The translations under genes and the position numbers were made by a program. Source: Aeromicrobium sp. (lineage in GTDB: Bacteria > Actinomycetota > Actinomycetes > Propionibacteriales > Nocardioidaceae). From it: 64,000 bases of DNA. The notes below the pieces were generated by a model. That model was not told where the DNA came from. It saw nothing but the letters and a program-made list of their open reading frames with translations, and did not search any database. Location: positions 1-64,000 of the forward strand of contig JACMOZ010000374.1 of the NCBI GenBank assembly GCA_014377785.1, in the 5' to 3' direction. Positions 20,087 to 28,645 of the stretch are shown here, piece after piece; position 1 is the stretch's first letter, and every line of letters begins with the position of its first letter.

Positions 20087-20857
20087 ATGGACCACGTTCT
20101 TTATGACCTCGCAGACAGCGTCTGCACGATCACGCTCAACAAGCCCGCGAGTCGCAATGCCGTGGACGGGCCGATGGCAGCCGAATTGAAAGCGGCCTTC
20201 GAGCGTTTCGAAGCCGATGACGATCTTGAAGTCGCCGTGTTGACCGGTGCGGGCGGCAATTTTTGCTCGGGGGCCGATCTCACCGCGGTCAACGACCCGT
20301 CCCGGCGCCACATACTCGATCCTCAAGGCGGCGGGAGCGGACCGATGGGCCCAAGCCGGATGGCGTTGTCGAAGCCGCTCATAGCCGCGGTCCCGGGTTA
20401 TGCGGTTGCCGGTGGCCTCGAACTTGCACTCCTCGCGGACCTGCGGATTGTCGAGGAAGACGCCGCCCTCGGCGTGTCCTGCCGCCGATGGGGAGTGCCG
20501 CTTATCGACGGTGGGACCGTTCGCCTGCCTCGCATCGTCGGGATGGGCCGTGCGCTCGACCTCATACTCACCGGGCGACCTGTCGGCGCACACGAAGCGT
20601 TGCAAATGGGGCTGGCCAACCGGGTGGTGCCGATCGGTGAGTCCCTCTCCGCGGCACAAAAGCTCGCCGCATCCATCGCCGCATTCCCGCAAGGCTGCAT
20701 GCTGGCTGACAGGGCGTCGGCTTATGGCCAATGGGATCTGCCTCTCGACGAGGCGTTGCGCGCCGAAGGGGCCGCTGGGGTGCCGATCGTCTTTGCCGAA
20801 GGCGCCCGTGGAGCTGGGCAATTTGCAGACGGAGCGGGACGCCACGGTACGTTTTGA
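20087..20857 (+). CDS. Enoyl-CoA hydratase/isomerase family protein
   Basis: A crotonase-fold protein of 256 residues. Seen: ITLNKPASRNAVD near 16, the oxyanion-hole segment GAGGNFCSGADL near 50, and PLIAAVPGYAVAGGLELALLADLRI with the second oxyanion glycine near 104. Of the usual catalytic glutamates of true hydratases, the second position reads SCRRWGVPLIDGG rather than the canonical FPE, so the reaction may differ from hydration. The ATG at 20087 is chosen; one at 20078, three codons upstream, is also possible. It stands alone between gntP and rpsP. A second crotonase gene lies at 55.6 kb. Confidence 0.85.
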   Translation: MDHVLYDLADSVCTITLNKPASRNAVDGPMAAELKAAFERFEADDDLEVAVLTGAGGNFCSGADLTAVNDPSRRHILDPQGGGSGPMGPSRMALSKPLIAAVPGYAVAGGLELALLADLRIVEEDAALGVSCRRWGVPLIDGGTVRLPRIVGMGRALDLILTGRPVGAHEALQMGLANRVVPIGESLSAAQKLAASIAAFPQGCMLADRASAYGQWDLPLDEALRAEGAAGVPIVFAEGARGAGQFADGAGRHGTF

Positions 20858-21030
20858 TCCGGCCCGATTGGAGCCTGCGGCTGCATTCTGGCAGAATGAC
20901 CCATTGCGTCTGAATCATCATCGGCCCTCTCATCCGGAGGTGTGTCAGATCCATCGATTTCGCCGCGTCCGCGTCCCCACACGGGCAGGCAAATCACCAA
21001 CCACAAGTTCTTAAGGGAGACACCACACAA

Positions 21031-21624
21031 GTGGCAGTCAAAATTCGTTTGAAGCGTATGGGCAAGATCCGTACGCCGTTCTACCGCATCGTTGTCGCCG
21101 ACTCGCGCACCAAGCGCGACGGCCGTGTCATCGAAGAGATCGGCACCTACAACCCCAAGGCTGATCCGTCGGTCATCACCGTTGTGTCCGATCGGGCGCA
21201 GTACTGGCTCGGCGTCGGCGCACAGCCGACCGAAGCCGTCACTGCTCTGCTCAAGCTCACCGGCGACTGGGAAACCTTCTCCGGCGAAAAGCAGACACGC
21301 ACCCTCGAGGTTGCCGCTCCCAAGCGCGACAAGGCCGAAATCTTCGACGAAGCGCTGAAGGCACTCCACGCCGGAGAGTCCAGCAAGTCGGACGCGACGA
21401 CCAAGAAGGCCGCCGCCAAGAAGACCGCCAAGAAGGCCGAAGAGCCCAACGCCGAAGACAAGCCAGCGGTAACCCCGAAGGCTGAAAAGAAGGTCGAAGA
21501 GCCCAAGGTCGAAGACAAGCCAGCGGTAACCCCGAAGGCTGAAAAGAAGGTCGAAGAGCCCAAGGTCGAAGAAGCCAAGGCCGAAGAGGCTGCTGCTGAC
21601 GCTTCCACAGATGCAAAGGCCTGA
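21031..21624 (+). CDS. rpsP: 30S ribosomal protein bS16
   Basis: A small-subunit ribosomal protein. Residues 1-85 are the conserved bS16 core ([26 protein letters not shown] split by a basic patch; [17 protein letters not shown]). The rest, to residue 197, is a Lys/Ala/Glu-rich extension that is long even for Actinobacteria and contains an exact 19-residue duplication. The start is GTG with AAGGGA 11 bases before it. It heads the rpsP-khpA-rimM-trmD cluster, and a two-base gap separates it from khpA. Confidence 0.97.
   Translation: MAVKIRLKRMGKIRTPFYRIVVADSRTKRDGRVIEEIGTYNPKADPSVITVVSDRAQYWLGVGAQPTEAVTALLKLTGDWETFSGEKQTRTLEVAAPKRDKAEIFDEALKALHAGESSKSDATTKKAAAKKTAKKAEEPNAEDKPAVTPKAEKKVEEPKVEDKPAVTPKAEKKVEEPKVEEAKAEEAAADASTDAKA
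21454..21567 (+). repeat. Exact 57-bp tandem duplication inside rpsP
   Basis: Two identical 57-base units (21454-21510 and 21511-21567) each encode [19 protein letters not shown]-type residues in frame. A diverged partial unit lies just before (EEPNA) and another just after (EEAKA). The perfect identity suggests a recent duplication within the disordered tail. Confidence 0.95.
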
Positions 21625-21626
21625 TC

Positions 21627-21878
21627 TTGGCAACGCACATTGACGACGTCATCGAACATCTCGTTGCCGGCATCGTGGAGCATCCCGAGGATGTGGATGT
21701 ATCGGCCAAGCAAGGACGTCATGGCGAACTCTTCGAAGTGCGTGTGCACCCCGAAGACCTCGGCAAGGTCATCGGCCGTCAGGGCCGCACAGCGACGGCG
21801 ATCCGTAAGGTCGTCAACGCGGTTGCCGGCCAAGGCGGGGCACGCATCGACTTTGTCGATGTGGACCGCCGCTCTTAA
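21627..21878 (+). CDS. khpA: KH-domain RNA-binding protein KhpA
   Basis: An 83-residue single KH-domain protein that binds RNA and is conserved between rpsP and rimM in Gram-positive bacteria. The KH GxxG loop reads VIGRQGRTATAIRKVV near residues 49-64, and VRVHPEDLGK precedes it. The start is TTG at 21627, two bases after the rpsP stop, so it is translationally coupled. In other species KhpA pairs with KhpB to affect cell division and small RNA action. Confidence 0.92.
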   Translation: MATHIDDVIEHLVAGIVEHPEDVDVSAKQGRHGELFEVRVHPEDLGKVIGRQGRTATAIRKVVNAVAGQGGARIDFVDVDRRS

Positions 21879-21884
21879 GAAATC

Positions 21885-22445
21885 ATGAAGGTCGTCATCG
21901 GCCGCATCGGCCGTGCCCATGGCATCCGAGGCGAACTGAACGTCGACATACGCACAGACGAGCCCGAGCGCAGATTCGCTCCGGGCTCGTCTGTCGTTTA
22001 TGACGGTGGCCGGCTGATCATCACGACCGCTCGTCATCACAGTGGGCGACTGGTCGTTCGCTTCAAGGGCTTCGATGACCGCAACGCGGCAGAAACCCTC
22101 CACGGCAAGGTGCTCGAACTCGAGGTTGACGCCGACGAGCTGCCCGAAGACCCCGAGGAGTTCTACGACCACCAGTTGGTCGGACTCGAAGTGCGGGCCG
22201 GCGACCGGGTTATCGGCAAGGTCGCAGAGTTGATCCACATGCCCGCGCAAGACACCCTCGCCATCGAGACGGAGTCGGGCGAAATCCTCGTGCCGTTCGT
22301 CCTCGACCTCGTGCCGGAAGTCGATTTGCGCGCGGGATTCCTGCGGATCGCCGACGTGCCCGGTCTCATCAACCCCGACGACGCCGAGAACACCGCGTCC
22401 GACATTGCCGCGTCCGACATTGCTGGGCTGGACGAGCAGAGCTGA
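21885..22445 (+). CDS. rimM: Ribosome maturation factor RimM
   Basis: RimM helps assemble the 30S head and binds uS19. The 186-residue protein has the N-terminal RimM barrel ([19 protein letters not shown] at 2-20) and the C-terminal PRC barrel ([14 protein letters not shown] near 92, then PLV-like [12 protein letters not shown]). The last 25 residues carry a short repeat (SDIAASDIA). It is placed canonically between khpA and trmD, with a 2-base gap to trmD. Confidence 0.95.
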   Translation: MKVVIGRIGRAHGIRGELNVDIRTDEPERRFAPGSSVVYDGGRLIITTARHHSGRLVVRFKGFDDRNAAETLHGKVLELEVDADELPEDPEEFYDHQLVGLEVRAGDRVIGKVAELIHMPAQDTLAIETESGEILVPFVLDLVPEVDLRAGFLRIADVPGLINPDDAENTASDIAASDIAGLDEQS

Positions 22446-22447
22446 CC

Positions 22448-23131
22448 GTGCGCATCGACGTCATCACCATTTTCCCCGACTATCTGGCGCCGCTGGAACT
22501 TTCGCTCGCCGGCAAGGCCCAAGCAGCCGGTTTGCTCGACGTCAGGGCCCACGACCTGCGCGAATACACCCGCGACAAGCACCGCAGCGTCGACGACACA
22601 CCGTATGGCGGTGGCGCCGGCATGGTGATGAAGCCCGAACCCTGGGGAGAGGCGCTTGACGCCCTGGCCTCCCCGGGAGCCGTCATCGTCGTGCCAACCC
22701 CCGCGGGCAAACCGTTCGTTCAGGCCGATGCCGCTCGCCTGGCGCAGGCCTCCCACCTCGTGTTCGCCTGCGGTCGCTATGAGGGCATCGATCAGCGTGT
22801 CATCGACCACGCTGGGGCGACGCACACTGTCGAGGAGATCTCGCTCGGCGACTTCGTTCTCAACGGGGGAGAGGTGGCGGCCTTGGCCATCATCGAGGCC
22901 GTCGTTCGCCTCATCCCCGGTTTTATGGGCAATCCCGCCTCGCTCGTCGAAGAATCACACGGAGATGAGGGGCTGCTCGAATACCCGGTCTACACCAAGC
23001 CCTCCAGTTGGCGCGGTCGCGATGTCCCCGAAGTCCTGCTGTCGGGCAACCACGCTCTCATCGAGAAATGGCGCCGTGACCAGTCCCTCGAACGCACTCG
23101 CCGACGCCGCCCCGACCTCCTCGACGACTGA
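22448..23131 (+). CDS. trmD: tRNA (guanine37-N1)-methyltransferase TrmD
   Basis: A SPOUT-class enzyme that methylates G37 of tRNAs reading CNN codons and so prevents frameshifting. The 227-residue protein shows [13 protein letters not shown], the motif [17 protein letters not shown] near 50-66, the AdoMet knot residues [15 protein letters not shown] near 108-122 and [14 protein letters not shown] near 131-144. The start is GTG, directly after rimM. It ends the cluster; a minus-strand DUF559-type gene follows. Confidence 0.96.
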   Translation: MRIDVITIFPDYLAPLELSLAGKAQAAGLLDVRAHDLREYTRDKHRSVDDTPYGGGAGMVMKPEPWGEALDALASPGAVIVVPTPAGKPFVQADAARLAQASHLVFACGRYEGIDQRVIDHAGATHTVEEISLGDFVLNGGEVAALAIIEAVVRLIPGFMGNPASLVEESHGDEGLLEYPVYTKPSSWRGRDVPEVLLSGNHALIEKWRRDQSLERTRRRRPDLLDD

Positions 23132-23154
23132 CAAGCAAATCGCAATTGTGTTGG

Positions 23155-24069
23155 TTATACGCCGATAACTTCGATTCTCTTCGAGGGGTTCCAGCCCCGC
23201 GACCGGAGCATTCGTATGACTTGATCGCCCACACGCTCTTGTCGGTGACGGATCGTGTAGGAGCTGAAGATCAGCAGACGCTTGTCGAGAATCGTGATCT
23301 CATTGCCGCGCTCCAGATCGCCATCCCAGTCGCGGATTCGTAAGTGCGGAATGCCGTGGATCTCGACGGCGATGGCGTATTCCTTCCACTCCACGTCGAG
23401 GTAGTAGCGGCCGTCACGGCCTTTGCATGGAACCTGCCGCGAAGGTTTGGGTAATCGGAGTCGCCGGCAAATCTCATTGAAATCCCGCTCAGGGAGTGAT
23501 TGGATTCCGCCATGCGCATCGAGGATCGATTGGACGATGATCGCCCTGTGGCGACAGGCTCCTCGCCTTACAAGAGATTCGCGAAGCATCTTGGTCGTAA
23601 CGATCCCCTGTTGGACACCGGCGATGATGATGACTCGTGCATAGCGATCAGAAGTCGCCCAACTCGCTGCATCAACAAGGCTTCGTTGGGGACGCGTCCG
23701 GCGGGGTTCCCGGTCGGGATGGACGTCTCGGTCGTCGAGCCAGATCGACCAATGGGGGTCGACGTCTTCGTATGGGGGAGCAGACGACCCGGCCGGTTGG
23801 ACAACAGTCGGCACGGCAGCGTCGAAGCCCTTGAAACCGTCATGCTTGAGGGCAGAGAGTCCGGCAAGGGCGGCGCCGCGGCCGCAGACCTTGAGGGCGA
23901 TCAAGTCGCGTTCGTCGGGGGTGATCACACCGTTGTGAGTGACATAGATGCCGCGACACGGTTGCTGCCAGCGGCCCGACCGGATCATGGTCTGAACTTT
24001 GTTGCGGCCGATCAGTTCGACGGCTTCCCGGAATGTCATCACAGTCCGAAGTTTCTCGTTGACGTTCAT
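23155..24069 (-). CDS. AbiEi-like/DUF559 protein with a putative nuclease fold
   Basis: A 304-residue protein of a type common in Actinobacteria. The N-terminal part (SGRWQQPCRGIYVTHNGVIT, ALSALKHDGF-like region at 30-75) resembles the winged-helix of AbiEi antitoxins. The C-terminal 90 residues resemble the DUF559/Vsr-like nuclease fold (YYLDVEWKEYAIAVEIHG, then a final helix DQVIRMLRSRGW). No AbiEii-type toxin gene is adjacent, so a toxin-antitoxin role is unproven. It sits reversed between trmD and rplS. Confidence 0.65.
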   Translation of the reverse strand: MNVNEKLRTVMTFREAVELIGRNKVQTMIRSGRWQQPCRGIYVTHNGVITPDERDLIALKVCGRGAALAGLSALKHDGFKGFDAAVPTVVQPAGSSAPPYEDVDPHWSIWLDDRDVHPDREPRRTRPQRSLVDAASWATSDRYARVIIIAGVQQGIVTTKMLRESLVRRGACRHRAIIVQSILDAHGGIQSLPERDFNEICRRLRLPKPSRQVPCKGRDGRYYLDVEWKEYAIAVEIHGIPHLRIRDWDGDLERGNEITILDKRLLIFSSYTIRHRQERVGDQVIRMLRSRGWNPSKRIEVIGV

Positions 24070-24361
24070 ACGTCATCGATAGGACAGTCTCGGGATCGTG
24101 GAAAGACCCGAATCTGCCGGCTGTGGACAGCGAGCTCCTGTGGACGACGGAAGAATCGAAGTTATCGGCACCCGCCCAACACCATTGCGATTGTCTCGTC
24201 GGGCGTGGCCGATTTCACTGCCGGCAGACTCCTGTGGCAAGATTGACTGTCGGCGTCGACCAACTGCCTCAGGGGTTCAGGTCACGAAAACGCCGCTTTA
24301 TCAACTCGAAACAACGACATCACCGTGGGTGACCTGTGGCACTGGCGAGGAAGAGATCATC
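24070..24361. other. Intergenic region upstream of rplS
   Basis: These 292 bases separate the divergent DUF559-type gene from rplS and must hold both promoters. CAAGATT at about 24236-24242 is a possible -10 for rplS. I see no riboswitch or small gene I can support. Confidence 0.4.
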
Positions 24362-24712
24362 ATGGCCAATATCATCGACGACATCGCAAGTGCATCACTT
24401 CGCGACGACATCCCCGCGTTCCGCGCTGGAGACACGCTCAAAGTTCACGTCAAGGTCGTCGAAGGCAGCCGCTCGCGTGTCCAGTTGTTCCAGGGCATCT
24501 GCATCAAGGTGCAGGGCTCGGGCATCGGCCGCACGTTCACCGTACGCAAGGTGAGCTTCGGCGTCGGCGTTGAGCGCACATTCCCCTTGCACACACCGAT
24601 CATCGAGAAGATCGAGGTTGCTACCCGTGGTGATGTTCGTCGCGCCAAGCTCTACTACCTCCGCAATCTGCGTGGCAAGGCTGCAAAAATCAAGGAAAAG
24701 CGCGACGTCTGA
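24362..24712 (+). CDS. rplS: 50S ribosomal protein bL19
   Basis: A large-subunit protein at the 30S-50S interface. The 116-residue protein shows the canonical core: [16 protein letters not shown] near 20-35, [38 protein letters not shown] and the end [20 protein letters not shown]. The ATG at 24362 follows GAGGAAGAG. The frame is open upstream, but the added residues do not match the family. It is followed 36 bases later by lepB. Confidence 0.97.
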   Translation: MANIIDDIASASLRDDIPAFRAGDTLKVHVKVVEGSRSRVQLFQGICIKVQGSGIGRTFTVRKVSFGVGVERTFPLHTPIIEKIEVATRGDVRRAKLYYLRNLRGKAAKIKEKRDV

Positions 24713-24729
24713 CCGGGGTTCTTGCCCGG
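24713..24729 (+). other. Small hairpin between rplS and lepB
   Basis: CCGGG (24713-24717) pairs with CCCGG (24725-24729) right after the rplS stop. There is no T run, so it may be an attenuator or an mRNA-end stabiliser rather than a full terminator. Confidence 0.4.
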
Positions 24730-24748
24730 CTCAGGCTAGGCTCTCTGC

Positions 24749-25414
24749 GTGAGTGACAAGCGGCAACTTCCCTTGTGGCAGGAGTCGATTCTGCTGGTTG
24801 CCACCGCCATGGTGTTGGCGATCATCGTCAAGGCTTTTCTGGTCCAGGCGTTTTACATTCCCTCGGGATCCATGGAACCTACGATGCTGGTCAATGACCG
24901 GATTTTGGTCCAGAAAGTCTCCTATTGGGGTGGCAATGACATCTCCCGTGGAGACATCGTCGTCTTCGACGATCCGGGCAATTGGCTCACAGCCGATGAA
25001 TCCCGCCATCCCACCAACTTCGTCCAGCGCACCCTTGAGGTTTTCGGTCTTTTCCCGACCGGCGGTCATCTCATCAAACGTGTCATCGGCGTGGGCGGCG
25101 ACGAGATCAAATGCTGTGACACGACCGGTCATCTGACGGTCAACGGAGTTTCGCTGCAGGAGCCCTATGTCCTCGACGAGTCGCTGACCAAAGACAAGAC
25201 CTTCGACGTCAAAGTCCCCACGAACCACTTGTGGGTGATGGGTGACAACCGTGGAAACTCCGCGGATTCGAGGGCCCACATCGGTGATCCCGGCGGCGGC
25301 TTTGTGCCGACCGACAACGTCGTGGGCAAGGCCTGGCTGCGTGTATGGCCCTGGAACCGCGCCGGATTCATCCAGTACCCCGACACTTTCAATGAGCTCA
25401 ACAGCAAGAAATGA
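24749..25414 (+). CDS. lepB: Signal peptidase I
   Basis: A membrane protease that cleaves signal peptides from exported proteins. The 221-residue protein has one N-terminal helix (SILLVATAMVLAIIVKAFLV), the catalytic Ser in YIPSGSMEPTM (Ser41), the catalytic Lys in LIKRVIGVGGDE near residue 110, and the box GDNRGNSADSR near 165. The start is GTG. It overlaps rnhB by four bases. Confidence 0.95.
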   Translation: MSDKRQLPLWQESILLVATAMVLAIIVKAFLVQAFYIPSGSMEPTMLVNDRILVQKVSYWGGNDISRGDIVVFDDPGNWLTADESRHPTNFVQRTLEVFGLFPTGGHLIKRVIGVGGDEIKCCDTTGHLTVNGVSLQEPYVLDESLTKDKTFDVKVPTNHLWVMGDNRGNSADSRAHIGDPGGGFVPTDNVVGKAWLRVWPWNRAGFIQYPDTFNELNSKK

Positions 25415-26055
25415 CTGAACTGGCCAAGGGTCCGACGATCCGCCGCGATGCCGGTCTCTATGGCTATGAGCGTGCGCTGATCCGACGTGGACTCACCCCG
25501 ATCGCCGGTGTCGATGAAGCCGGTCGGGGCGCGTGCGCCGGGCCTCTCGTCGCTGCGGCGGTCATCCTGGACCGACCCATTCCCGGCCTCGCCGACTCGA
25601 AACTCCTTAGCGAAAAACGCCGCGAAGCCTGCTTCGACCTCATCATGGCCAACGCCGTCGACGTGTCAGTCGTCTCCATCCCACCGGGCGAATGTGATCG
25701 CTGGGGCATTCAACGCGCCAACATCGAAGCCCTGCGCCGTGCCCTCGCACGATTGGCGGTGCGACCCGCATACGCCCTGACCGACGGTTTCCCCGTCGAC
25801 GGCCTAGGCATTCCCGGTCTTGCGATGTGGAAAGGCGACCGCGTCTCGGGATCGATCGCCGCGGCATCGGTCATCGCCAAGGTGACACGCGATCGCGCCA
25901 TGGTGCAGTTGCACGAGGAGTTTCCGGCGTACGATTTCGCCACGCACAAGGGTTATGTCACGGCCGTCCACGAAGCGGCGATCAGAAAACATGGGCCCTG
26001 TGCTGAGCACCGCCTCACTTACGCCAACGTCCGAGCAGCCCAGGAGAAACTATGA
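25411..26055 (+). CDS. rnhB: Ribonuclease HII
   Basis: An enzyme that nicks DNA at embedded ribonucleotides and removes RNA in hybrids. The 214-residue protein has the type 2 RNase H motif GVDEAGRGACAGPLVAAAV (catalytic Asp-Glu) near 32-50, the later catalytic Asp in YALTDGF near 114, and ASVIAKVTRDR near 145. It is translated by coupling from lepB and to DUF2469, with 4-base overlaps at both ends. Confidence 0.95.
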   Translation: MTELAKGPTIRRDAGLYGYERALIRRGLTPIAGVDEAGRGACAGPLVAAAVILDRPIPGLADSKLLSEKRREACFDLIMANAVDVSVVSIPPGECDRWGIQRANIEALRRALARLAVRPAYALTDGFPVDGLGIPGLAMWKGDRVSGSIAAASVIAKVTRDRAMVQLHEEFPAYDFATHKGYVTAVHEAAIRKHGPCAEHRLTYANVRAAQEKL

Positions 26056-26366
26056 GTTCAGAAGACCTCGAACGCTACGAATCCGAGATGGAACTCTCGC
26101 TCTACCGCGAATATCGCGACGTCGTCGAAATCTTCAAATACGTCGTCGAGACTGATCGGCGGTTTTACCTGTGCAACGCCGTTGACGTGAAAGTCCGCTC
26201 CGAAACCGGCGACGCCTACTTCGAGGTCTCGATGACCGACGCGTGGGTATGGGACATCTACCGCCCGGCCCGGTTCGCCAAAAACGTCAAGGTGTTGACA
26301 TTCAAGGACGTCAACGTCGAGGAACTCTCCAAGTCGGACCTGAAAATGCCGACGATGGAGAAATAG
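26052..26366 (+). CDS. DUF2469 family protein
   Basis: A 104-residue acidic protein beginning MSSEDLERYESEMEL, with LYREYRDVVEIFKYVVETDRRFYL and the aromatic DAWVWDIYRPARF. It is conserved across Actinobacteria after rnhB. Its function is unknown. It overlaps rnhB by four bases. Its stop codon abuts the end of the convergent P450 gene with no gap, which marks the left edge of the accessory island. Confidence 0.9.
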   Translation: MSSEDLERYESEMELSLYREYRDVVEIFKYVVETDRRFYLCNAVDVKVRSETGDAYFEVSMTDAWVWDIYRPARFAKNVKVLTFKDVNVEELSKSDLKMPTMEK

Positions 26367-27563
26367 TCAGACCTCGCGTGAAATCTGCAAGGGCAGCGTG
26401 GAAAACCCGCTGGCGGGATAAGCGGCCATGACGGCATCTTTTCCCGGTACCAACTCGATGCGGTCGGTGCGATTCAGGAGTTCTTCCATCACCGCGAGGA
26501 GTTCGAGCCGCGCAAGGGGTGCGCCCGGGCAGTCGTGGATGCCGGCGCCATAAAGCAGATTGTCCGATGGTTCGCGATCCAGCCGGAACTCATCGGGGTC
26601 ATTGAACACAAGTTCGTCACGGTTCGCCGAGGCCCAGATGAGGCTGATTCGTTCGCCCGCTGGCAAAGAACGGCCGCCGATCTCGACCGCCTTGGTGGTG
26701 ATCCGCCGACTCGCGATCAGCGGTCCGTGAATGCGCAAGATCTCTTCGATGGCGATCGGCAGCGACGACGGTTGTTCGCGTAATCGCCCTTGGACGTCGG
26801 GGTGTGCGGCCAGGTAGTGGGCAAGGATTCCAACGCTCGCGGCGATGGTGCTCAGCTCGCCGACCGTCCAGTTGCGGAGAATGCTGACGATTTCGTCGTC
26901 ATCGAGGGTGCGGGCGTCGAGCGTGCGGTCGCCGATCTGGTCCCGGAGAAGACTGGTGGTGATGTCATCGGGGGCCGCCGTCCCCGCTTCACGGCGGACA
27001 ACCAGCAACTCCTTGATGAAGTGATCGAATTCGAGGGCGACAGCGGCCATTGCAACGGTGTCTCTGGCCAGTGTTGCCCGATGATTTTTGTCGACCCACC
27101 GGCGCAGCGGCTCATGCATGTCCTCCGGCCAACCCAGGAACGCGCTTTGCATCCGGAGCGAGAAGACCCGGGCGAAACTCTCCATCAGTTCGACCTCGCC
27201 ACTTGCCGGCAGTTGCTCCACCAGTTCGGCGGCGATCTGACGACATACGGGCTCGAAGGTGGTCATCCGCGCAGGGTTGAAGTAACGATCGATGATTTGT
27301 CTGTATGCGGTGTGCTCAGGTGGGTCCAGCCCGTTCGGTATGGCGAGGTGTGCCGAAACGGCGTTGCCGAAAGTCTCGTGGTCGTCGAGGGCACGCCTCA
27401 CATCTGCATGGCTGAAAAGCGACCAGCTCAGGTAGTCGCTGTGCGCCACCGGACAGCGTTTTCGCATGTCGTCGTAGGCGGCAATCTGATTGTCGAGCAC
27501 TGGCTGGGAGGTGGGATCCCAATCGGATTGAGTGTTTTTATTCACTATAATTTCCACATCCAC
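26367..27563 (-). CDS. Cytochrome P450
   Basis: A 398-residue soluble bacterial P450. The heme-thiolate loop reads LLYGAGIHDCPGAPLARLEL near residue 343, the ExxR helix is EEILR near 273, and the C-helix region has HTAYRQIIDRYFNP. The I-helix segment WTVGELSTIAASVG lacks the usual (A/G)Gx(D/E)T spacing, so oxygen activation may differ. Substrate is unknown and no ferredoxin gene is adjacent. It lies head-to-head with the YwiC-like gene. A link to nitric oxide chemistry (as for fungal P450nor) is possible only by neighbourhood. Confidence 0.88.
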   Translation of the reverse strand: MDVEIIVNKNTQSDWDPTSQPVLDNQIAAYDDMRKRCPVAHSDYLSWSLFSHADVRRALDDHETFGNAVSAHLAIPNGLDPPEHTAYRQIIDRYFNPARMTTFEPVCRQIAAELVEQLPASGEVELMESFARVFSLRMQSAFLGWPEDMHEPLRRWVDKNHRATLARDTVAMAAVALEFDHFIKELLVVRREAGTAAPDDITTSLLRDQIGDRTLDARTLDDDEIVSILRNWTVGELSTIAASVGILAHYLAAHPDVQGRLREQPSSLPIAIEEILRIHGPLIASRRITTKAVEIGGRSLPAGERISLIWASANRDELVFNDPDEFRLDREPSDNLLYGAGIHDCPGAPLARLELLAVMEELLNRTDRIELVPGKDAVMAAYPASGFSTLPLQISREV

Positions 27564-27605
27564 ACGTCGTCACCTGATCCATTCGATATCAACGATAGGT
27601 TGCCG

Positions 27606-28439
27606 ATGACGGCCGTGAATAATCGACCTCAGGTACGACCGGAATCCACCAGTTGGGAGACGTTCTTGAGCGCATACCTTCCACCTCAACACGGCGCCTG
27701 GGCGTTCCTGGGTCTGCCGCTTGCCCTCGGTGCTGTCGTCACGCCATGGACACCTTTTCTCCTCGTGTTGGCGCTCGCGTGGGTGGCCGCCTACCCCTGG
27801 TCCTACGCCGCGTTGGGGTTGATCCGAGCCAAACGTCCACAGCGGTTCCGCCGTCCGTTCCTGGTATGGCTGGTGATCGTAGTTCCGGCCGTCGTCGTGC
27901 TCGTCTTAGCGCGACCCTGGTTGGTGTGGGTCGGCCTCGCGTACATGGCCCTGTTCGCGATCAACCTTCGCTACGCCAAGCGCAACGACGAGCGCGCCAT
28001 GGTCAACGAACTCGTGTTTGCCGCCGAGTGTTCGGCCATGGTCGTTGTCACCTGGTCGGTCGGCGCGGGAGGTCGGTCCTTGACCCCGCCGCAGTTCAGC
28101 ACCGTGCCGGACCAGGCATGGGTGCTGATGATCGTCTGCTTCCTGGTACTGGTCGGTTCGACTTTGCACGTGAAGTCTCTGGTCAGGGAGCGCCGGGACG
28201 CCCGATTCGCGCGGGCCTCCCGTGTGGCCGCTGTCGCTTCGATTGCCGTCGCGGTCGCGTTGGCCGCCTGGTGGGGATGGCCGGGCGGGGCTTGGCTCGT
28301 TGTTCCCTTCGTCGCCGCAGCGGTGCGGGCGTTCATTGTCAGGCGCCGGCCGTTGCGACCGGGATCGATTGGCTTGCTCGAGTTGGCTGGCTTCATATTG
28401 GTCGCTTTGGCTTCTGTGCTCGCCGCAGCATCGGCCTGA
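27606..28439 (+). CDS. YwiC-like family membrane protein
   Basis: A 277-residue polytopic protein with the family signature LPPQHGAWAFLGLPLALG near residue 22 and about eight hydrophobic segments. YwiC is encoded beside nitrate reductase and its regulator Fnr in Bacillus; its role is unknown. A similar context here, just before norB, supports a link to anaerobic nitrogen respiration. The start ATG at 27606 is chosen; a TTG at 27666 with GGGAGA upstream is an alternative. A perfect TATAAT lies at 27546-27551, inside the 5' end of the divergent P450 gene. Confidence 0.8.
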   Translation: MTAVNNRPQVRPESTSWETFLSAYLPPQHGAWAFLGLPLALGAVVTPWTPFLLVLALAWVAAYPWSYAALGLIRAKRPQRFRRPFLVWLVIVVPAVVVLVLARPWLVWVGLAYMALFAINLRYAKRNDERAMVNELVFAAECSAMVVVTWSVGAGGRSLTPPQFSTVPDQAWVLMIVCFLVLVGSTLHVKSLVRERRDARFARASRVAAVASIAVAVALAAWWGWPGGAWLVVPFVAAAVRAFIVRRRPLRPGSIGLLELAGFILVALASVLAAASA

Positions 28440-28467
28440 TGGGGCAGATGTCGGCGTCCAAAAACTA

Positions 28468-28481
28468 GGGACCTTTGGCCC
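28468..28481 (+). promoter_or_regulatory. DosR-like box upstream of norB
   Basis: GGGACCTTTGGCCC matches the GGGAC...GNCCC pattern of DosR/DevR (Mycobacterium) and OsdR (Streptomyces) sites. It ends 164 bases before the norB start. The identical 14-mer occurs on the other strand at 35918-35931. No DosR-type regulator gene is identifiable within the island. Confidence 0.6.
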
Positions 28482-28645
28482 CTGCGCCAATCCTGGCGAC
28501 GGCCCATACTTGGCGACGTTGCCTTCACCGCCGAAGCCGTGGGGGAGAATCCCGGACGATTAATTGTCACGGTTTTTGCCTTACTTAATTCGCGATAGCC
28601 TGCGAAGGCACATGGCTCGCAGCCCTTACCCGGAAGAGGATTACC

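Noticed and set aside
23155-24069. A complete AbiE toxin-antitoxin system
   Set aside because: Only the AbiEi/DUF559-like gene is present; no nucleotidyltransferase toxin gene is adjacent on either side.
26790-27605. A long N-terminal extension of the YwiC-like gene
   Set aside because: It lies antisense to the P450 gene. The family match begins only at LPPQHGAWAF, and the ATG at 27606 gives a normal length.
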